A DNA stretch of 8,321 bases from the NCBI GenBank assembly GCA_937859855.1, contig CALMAR010000454.1:1454-9774 (forward strand), read 5' to 3'. The notes beneath the pieces are model-generated. The model was not told where the DNA came from. It saw only the letters and a list, made by a program, of their open reading frames with translations, and searched no databases. Below are positions 6,300 through 8,321 of the stretch, piece after piece. This DNA is from an uncultured Kineosporia sp. Lineage in GTDB: Bacteria > Actinomycetota > Actinomycetes > Actinomycetales > Kineosporiaceae. Positions within the stretch are counted from its first letter, which is position 1. Every line of letters starts with the position of its first letter. The position numbers were made by a program, and so were the translations under genes.

Positions 6300-6902
6300 T
6301 CAGCGGTGCCGGTCTGACGAGGGGCTCTGTCGGCGAACGCCGCCGAGCGGATCAGGCTCGTGCCGCGTGGCGGCGATTAAGAACCACACAACGGTACCCA
6401 CGCTGGGGATGAGCAAGAAGCTGACGGGAAGGTCTGTGGCGAAGAAGCTGTACACGGCGAGAAGTCCGGCGGTGATCAGACCCACGAGGCGGAACGCGAT
6501 CGGTCGCGAGAGCAGTGAGACAGCGATGATCCAGGTGGCAGCGAGTACGTGGCCGCCCAGACGCATCGGCATGTAGATGTGATCGGACACCCCGTTGATG
6601 TCCATGACGCCCACGGTGACGTCGACGGCTAGCCATCCATAGCCGGCGGCTTTGGCCCACTGTGGCGCGGGTACCCGGCTCACGAAAAAGAGGGCGGCGA
6701 GGTGGAAGAAGATCCCGAAGATCGGGCCGACCGTCGTGTCGGACAAGGCAAATTCGCCGGCGATGGTCGGTACGAAAATGATCGGGGGTAGGAGCGCAAT
6801 CGTGCGAAAGCTGAGCAGCTCGTCGTCCAGGGTGAACCGGCGAAACCGCGCCGAGGGCGGGTTGTAGTGCCGGTCTTGAACGTCGGCTTGGGTGGTTGAC
6901 AT
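6300..6902 (-). CDS. Six-helix integral membrane protein, function unknown
   Basis: A 200-residue protein that I do not recognise by family. After a polar N-terminus of about 30 residues come six hydrophobic segments, at roughly 33-52, 57-76, 86-104, 113-132, 136-155 and 159-178, then a charged, Arg-rich tail, so it should lie in the cytoplasmic membrane. Conserved-looking polar residues inside or next to the helices are D94 and D101 (AVDVTVGVMDINGVSDH), H67 and H118. The start at 6902 is chosen for AGGAGG 4 nt upstream; the open frame runs further upstream to 7358 but would cross the divergent promoter and the regulator gene. It is divergent from a TetR-type gene with matching dyads between them, so it is probably the regulator's main target. 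Small TetR-partnered membrane proteins often act in transport or tolerance, but no transporter motif is seen. Confidence 0.82.
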   Translation of the reverse strand: MSTTQADVQDRHYNPPSARFRRFTLDDELLSFRTIALLPPIIFVPTIAGEFALSDTTVGPIFGIFFHLAALFFVSRVPAPQWAKAAGYGWLAVDVTVGVMDINGVSDHIYMPMRLGGHVLAATWIIAVSLLSRPIAFRLVGLITAGLLAVYSFFATDLPVSFLLIPSVGTVVWFLIAATRHEPDPLGGVRRQSPSSDRHR

Positions 6903-6955
6903 GACGCCTCCTACTGCTGGTCCTGGGCCCGACCGCACGGGGGGATCGTGCCTCA

Positions 6956-6980
6956 CGAACGGATAGCACCTATCCGCTGT
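6956..6980. promoter_or_regulatory. Operator-like dyad 1 in the divergent promoter
   Basis: CGGATAG-CAC-CTATCCG (6960-6976), perfect 7-nt arms, embedded in a 25-bp site that starts CGAACGGATA exactly as dyad 2 does. It lies closer to the membrane-protein gene and would block its promoter when bound. Confidence 0.65.
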
Positions 6981-6982
6981 GC

Positions 6983-7012
6983 TTGAACCGTACGAGATCG
7001 AACGGATAAGGT
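6983..7012 (+). promoter_or_regulatory. Possible promoter of the TetR-type gene
   Basis: TTGAAC (6983-6988) and TAAGGT (7007-7012) are separated by 18 nt, resembling a sigma-70-type promoter. The -10 hexamer falls inside dyad 2, which would allow autorepression. Predicted by eye only. Confidence 0.4.
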
Positions 7013-7023
7013 CAATCCGTTCG
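6999..7023. promoter_or_regulatory. Operator-like dyad 2 in the divergent promoter
   Basis: CGAACGGAT and ATCCGTTCG arms, perfect over 9 nt, with a 7-nt centre. Its centre (7011) is 43 bp from that of dyad 1 (6968), about four helical turns, so two regulator dimers could sit on one face of the DNA. Confidence 0.68.
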
Positions 7024-7063
7024 GCTTCCCGAGGCGGACTCGCCGCCCGGTTAGCCTTGCGAG

Positions 7064-7699
7064 ATGGAGACGACGCCGAGCGCGGCCGCTGAGACGGCAG
7101 GGGACGAGGGACCGCCGACGCCCCGGCTTCGGCGTGACGTGCGGCGCATGCACGGCCGCCTGGTTGCGGCGGCCCACGACGTGTTCGCCGCCCGTGGACT
7201 CTCGGCAGGGCTGAACGAGATCGCGGCCCACGCGGGGGTCGGCGTCGGTACGGTCTACCGCCACTTCCCCGATAAGGAGCAGCTGATCGAGGTCGCACTG
7301 CACGCTGAGTTCGAGGCGTTGCTGGCGCTGGTGGACGTCGGACTGCAGACGGACTCACCGTGGGACGGCCTGACGCATGTGCTCCGCGAGTCCGCTGCGA
7401 TGGCGGTCGCGAATCGAGGACTCCGGGACCTCTCGTTCGGCACGTCGCAGGGTCGAGACACGGTGCAGCACGAGGAGGAGCGCCTGATGCCGCGCTTGGA
7501 CGAACTGCTGCAGGCGGCGCGCGCCGAGGGGGTGCTGCGCCCGGACGTCGTCGCTGAGGACCTTGTGATGCTCATCATCATGGTGTCCGAGTTGGTCTAC
7601 CGTACCGATCGCGTCACACCGGGTACGTACGGGCGATACCTCGACATGGTGATCGACGGCCTGCGGGTTCGGTCGGACGGCGGTTGTTCAGCGCCCTGA
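7064..7699 (+). CDS. TetR-family transcriptional regulator
   Basis: A 211-residue one-component repressor. The TetR DNA-binding domain spans about residues 30-78, with the helix-turn-helix in LNEIAAHAGVGVGTVYRHF followed by P-D-K-E-Q-L, the family signature. The remaining helices form the ligand/dimer domain; its length and pattern (...EGVLRPDVVAEDLVMLI) resemble SbtR-like C-terminal domains, from memory and with modest certainty. The N-terminus carries about 20 disordered residues (TTPSAAAETAGDEGPPTP). No clear Shine-Dalgarno precedes the ATG at 7064; starts at GTG 7139 or ATG 7148 would still keep the helix-turn-helix. It is divergent from the membrane-protein gene, with two dyads between them, so autoregulation and control of that neighbour are likely. 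The inducer is unknown. Confidence 0.94.
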   Translation: METTPSAAAETAGDEGPPTPRLRRDVRRMHGRLVAAAHDVFAARGLSAGLNEIAAHAGVGVGTVYRHFPDKEQLIEVALHAEFEALLALVDVGLQTDSPWDGLTHVLRESAAMAVANRGLRDLSFGTSQGRDTVQHEEERLMPRLDELLQAARAEGVLRPDVVAEDLVMLIIMVSELVYRTDRVTPGTYGRYLDMVIDGLRVRSDGGCSAP

Positions 7700-7723
7700 C
7701 GAGTCCGCCGGCGAGTCCGCTGG
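7700..7723. repeat. Tandem 12-bp repeat after the regulator gene
   Basis: CGAGTCCGCCGG followed by CGAGTCCGCTGG, 11 of 12 identical, starting one base after the regulator's stop codon. It lies in the short gap between the two convergent coding stretches; no hairpin terminator was recognised there. Confidence 0.5.
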
Positions 7724-7761
7724 CACGGCCTTCGGATCCCCATTCCCGCTTGCTCGGCTTG

Positions 7762-8174
7762 TCACCGGACGCGATCGAGCACCGCTCGAAGCGTCGTGAT
7801 CTTCGCCGCGAGAGTCGCAGTGATCAAGTGGATCTCCTGCACGAGGTCTCCCGGTTCCGGTGTCTGGTAGGCGAGGTGCTCCCGAAGTTCGTCGGCGACG
7901 TCCTCGGCGAGCGGCACGTCGGGCTCGTTGTTGTCGCGCCAGCGGCCCTCGCGGTCGGCCGGGTCGATGTCCACGTCGAGGTGCACCAGGAACCAGGCCG
8001 TGGCCCGCTGGCGACGGGTGAGCAGGTTCCGTCGTGGTCGGCATCGTCCAAGCACGACTGGCACAGAGGCGCCGCCTGGTCCGTGTCGTGCGTGCCGTTC
8101 GGGCGGTCGACTCGGATGCTGGGCCGCCGTCCGGCCTTGGGGGGCCCGGCGGCGGGCGCGCTGCCGGGGGGGGG
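7762..8174 (-). pseudogene. Hypothetical protein-coding stretch, frameshifted
   Basis: Not recognised. The C-terminal portion (about 7762-8025) reads RATAWFLVHLDVDIDPADREGRW, then an acidic stretch with ADELREHLAYQTPEPGD and a helix IHLITATLAAKITTLRAVLDRVR, with strong G/C preference at third codon positions. Upstream of about 8025 that frame loses the preference while the next frame gains it, reading DRPNGTHDTDQAAPLCQSCL and DDADHDGT with a C-x-x-C pair that could bind metal. The two halves join if one base is missing near 8025. The upstream half has no ATG or GTG start and runs back into a G9 tract where another frame change would connect it with the YeiH-like fragment. It could be a decayed gene, a fusion, or an assembly error close to the window end. 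Confidence 0.5.
8166..8174 (+). repeat. Homopolymer of nine G at a frame break
   Basis: G9 within the minus-strand coding stretch. Removing one base would join the YeiH-like frame to the hypothetical downstream frame. Such runs are prone to slippage in cells and to sequencing error. Confidence 0.85.
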
Positions 8175-8321
8175 CGACCGGCGCGGTGGCGGCGAGCACC
8201 TGGGGCACGGCGTAGACGGTCAGTCCCGCCAGCACGCCGTAGCGCAGGGCGGACAGGTGCAGGAGCGGCACCAGCAGCGGCAGGCCGAGCACGACGAGCA
8301 CGCCGAGTACGGCGGTGAAGG
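8175..8321 (-). pseudogene. YeiH/UPF0324-like membrane protein, partial and interrupted
   Basis: The minus strand enters from beyond the window and reads FTAVLGVLVVLGLPLLVPLL followed by HLSALRYGVLAGLTVYAVPQ and VLAATAPVA. The Y-G-x-x-A-G-x-T-V-Y-A-V-P-Q-V-L-A-A-T block is typical of the YeiH/UPF0324 family of putative anion/sulfate exporters, with two hydrophobic helices. Normal members continue with a further conserved segment and helices; here the match ends at a run of nine C on the coding strand (G at 8166-8174). Whether the upstream part is intact cannot be seen. Family call from memory of motifs. Confidence 0.6.

Noticed and set aside
6903..7358. Upstream extension of the membrane-protein frame to 7358
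   Set aside because: It is Arg/Pro-rich, runs antisense through the TetR-type gene and the divergent promoter, and AGGAGG supports the start at 6902.
7688..8044. Minus-strand frame of 118 codons overlapping the end of the regulator gene
   Set aside because: Its third-position pattern is poor and it is rich in Arg/Pro/Ser; the neighbouring frames carry the coding signal.

Overview
The window looks like chromosomal DNA of a high-GC actinomycete, probably from the Mycobacteriales/Pseudonocardiales range. The reasons are a GlcB-type malate synthase very like the mycobacterial enzyme, strong GC preference at third codon positions in the outer genes, several actinobacterial-style TetR/operator arrangements, and insertion-sequence debris of types common in that phylum. 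This assignment is inference; there is no rRNA or other taxonomic marker.

Layout. (1) 4-2687, minus strand: malate synthase G (glcB) followed by a GlcG/HbpS-type heme-binding-domain protein, joined by a GTGA stop/start overlap, so a translationally coupled glyoxylate-related pair. (2) 2688-3116: a control region without an intact gene. It holds two nearly identical palindromes (about 2700 and 3025), one in front of glcB and one in front of the rightward oxidase gene. Between them lies the wreck of the C-terminal domain of a 3-hydroxyacyl-CoA dehydrogenase. (3) 3117-5564, plus strand: a covalent-flavin (BBE-like) oxidase and an aldo/keto reductase, a likely two-gene redox unit. Its codon use is visibly less GC-biased than glcB, which suggests acquisition by transfer. 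(4) 5565-6299: no intact gene; a graveyard of insertion sequences, with IS3-type orfA and orfB pieces facing each other, an IS256-type transposase piece, and a perfect 17-bp hairpin. (5) 6300-7699: a six-helix membrane protein (minus) divergent from a TetR-family regulator (plus). The shared promoter region has two matching operator-like dyads, so this is a self-contained, probably autoregulated module. (6) 7700-8321: the end of a YeiH/UPF0324-like membrane protein (minus, running off the window) that breaks at a run of nine G and continues as a hypothetical coding stretch needing two frame changes.

The strongest non-obvious signals are the paired palindromes that link glcB with the oxidase/reductase unit although no cognate regulator is in the window, the decayed dehydrogenase between them, and the mosaic of IS fragments closing the putative island. 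I did not find a CRISPR array, tRNA, rRNA or recognisable defence system.
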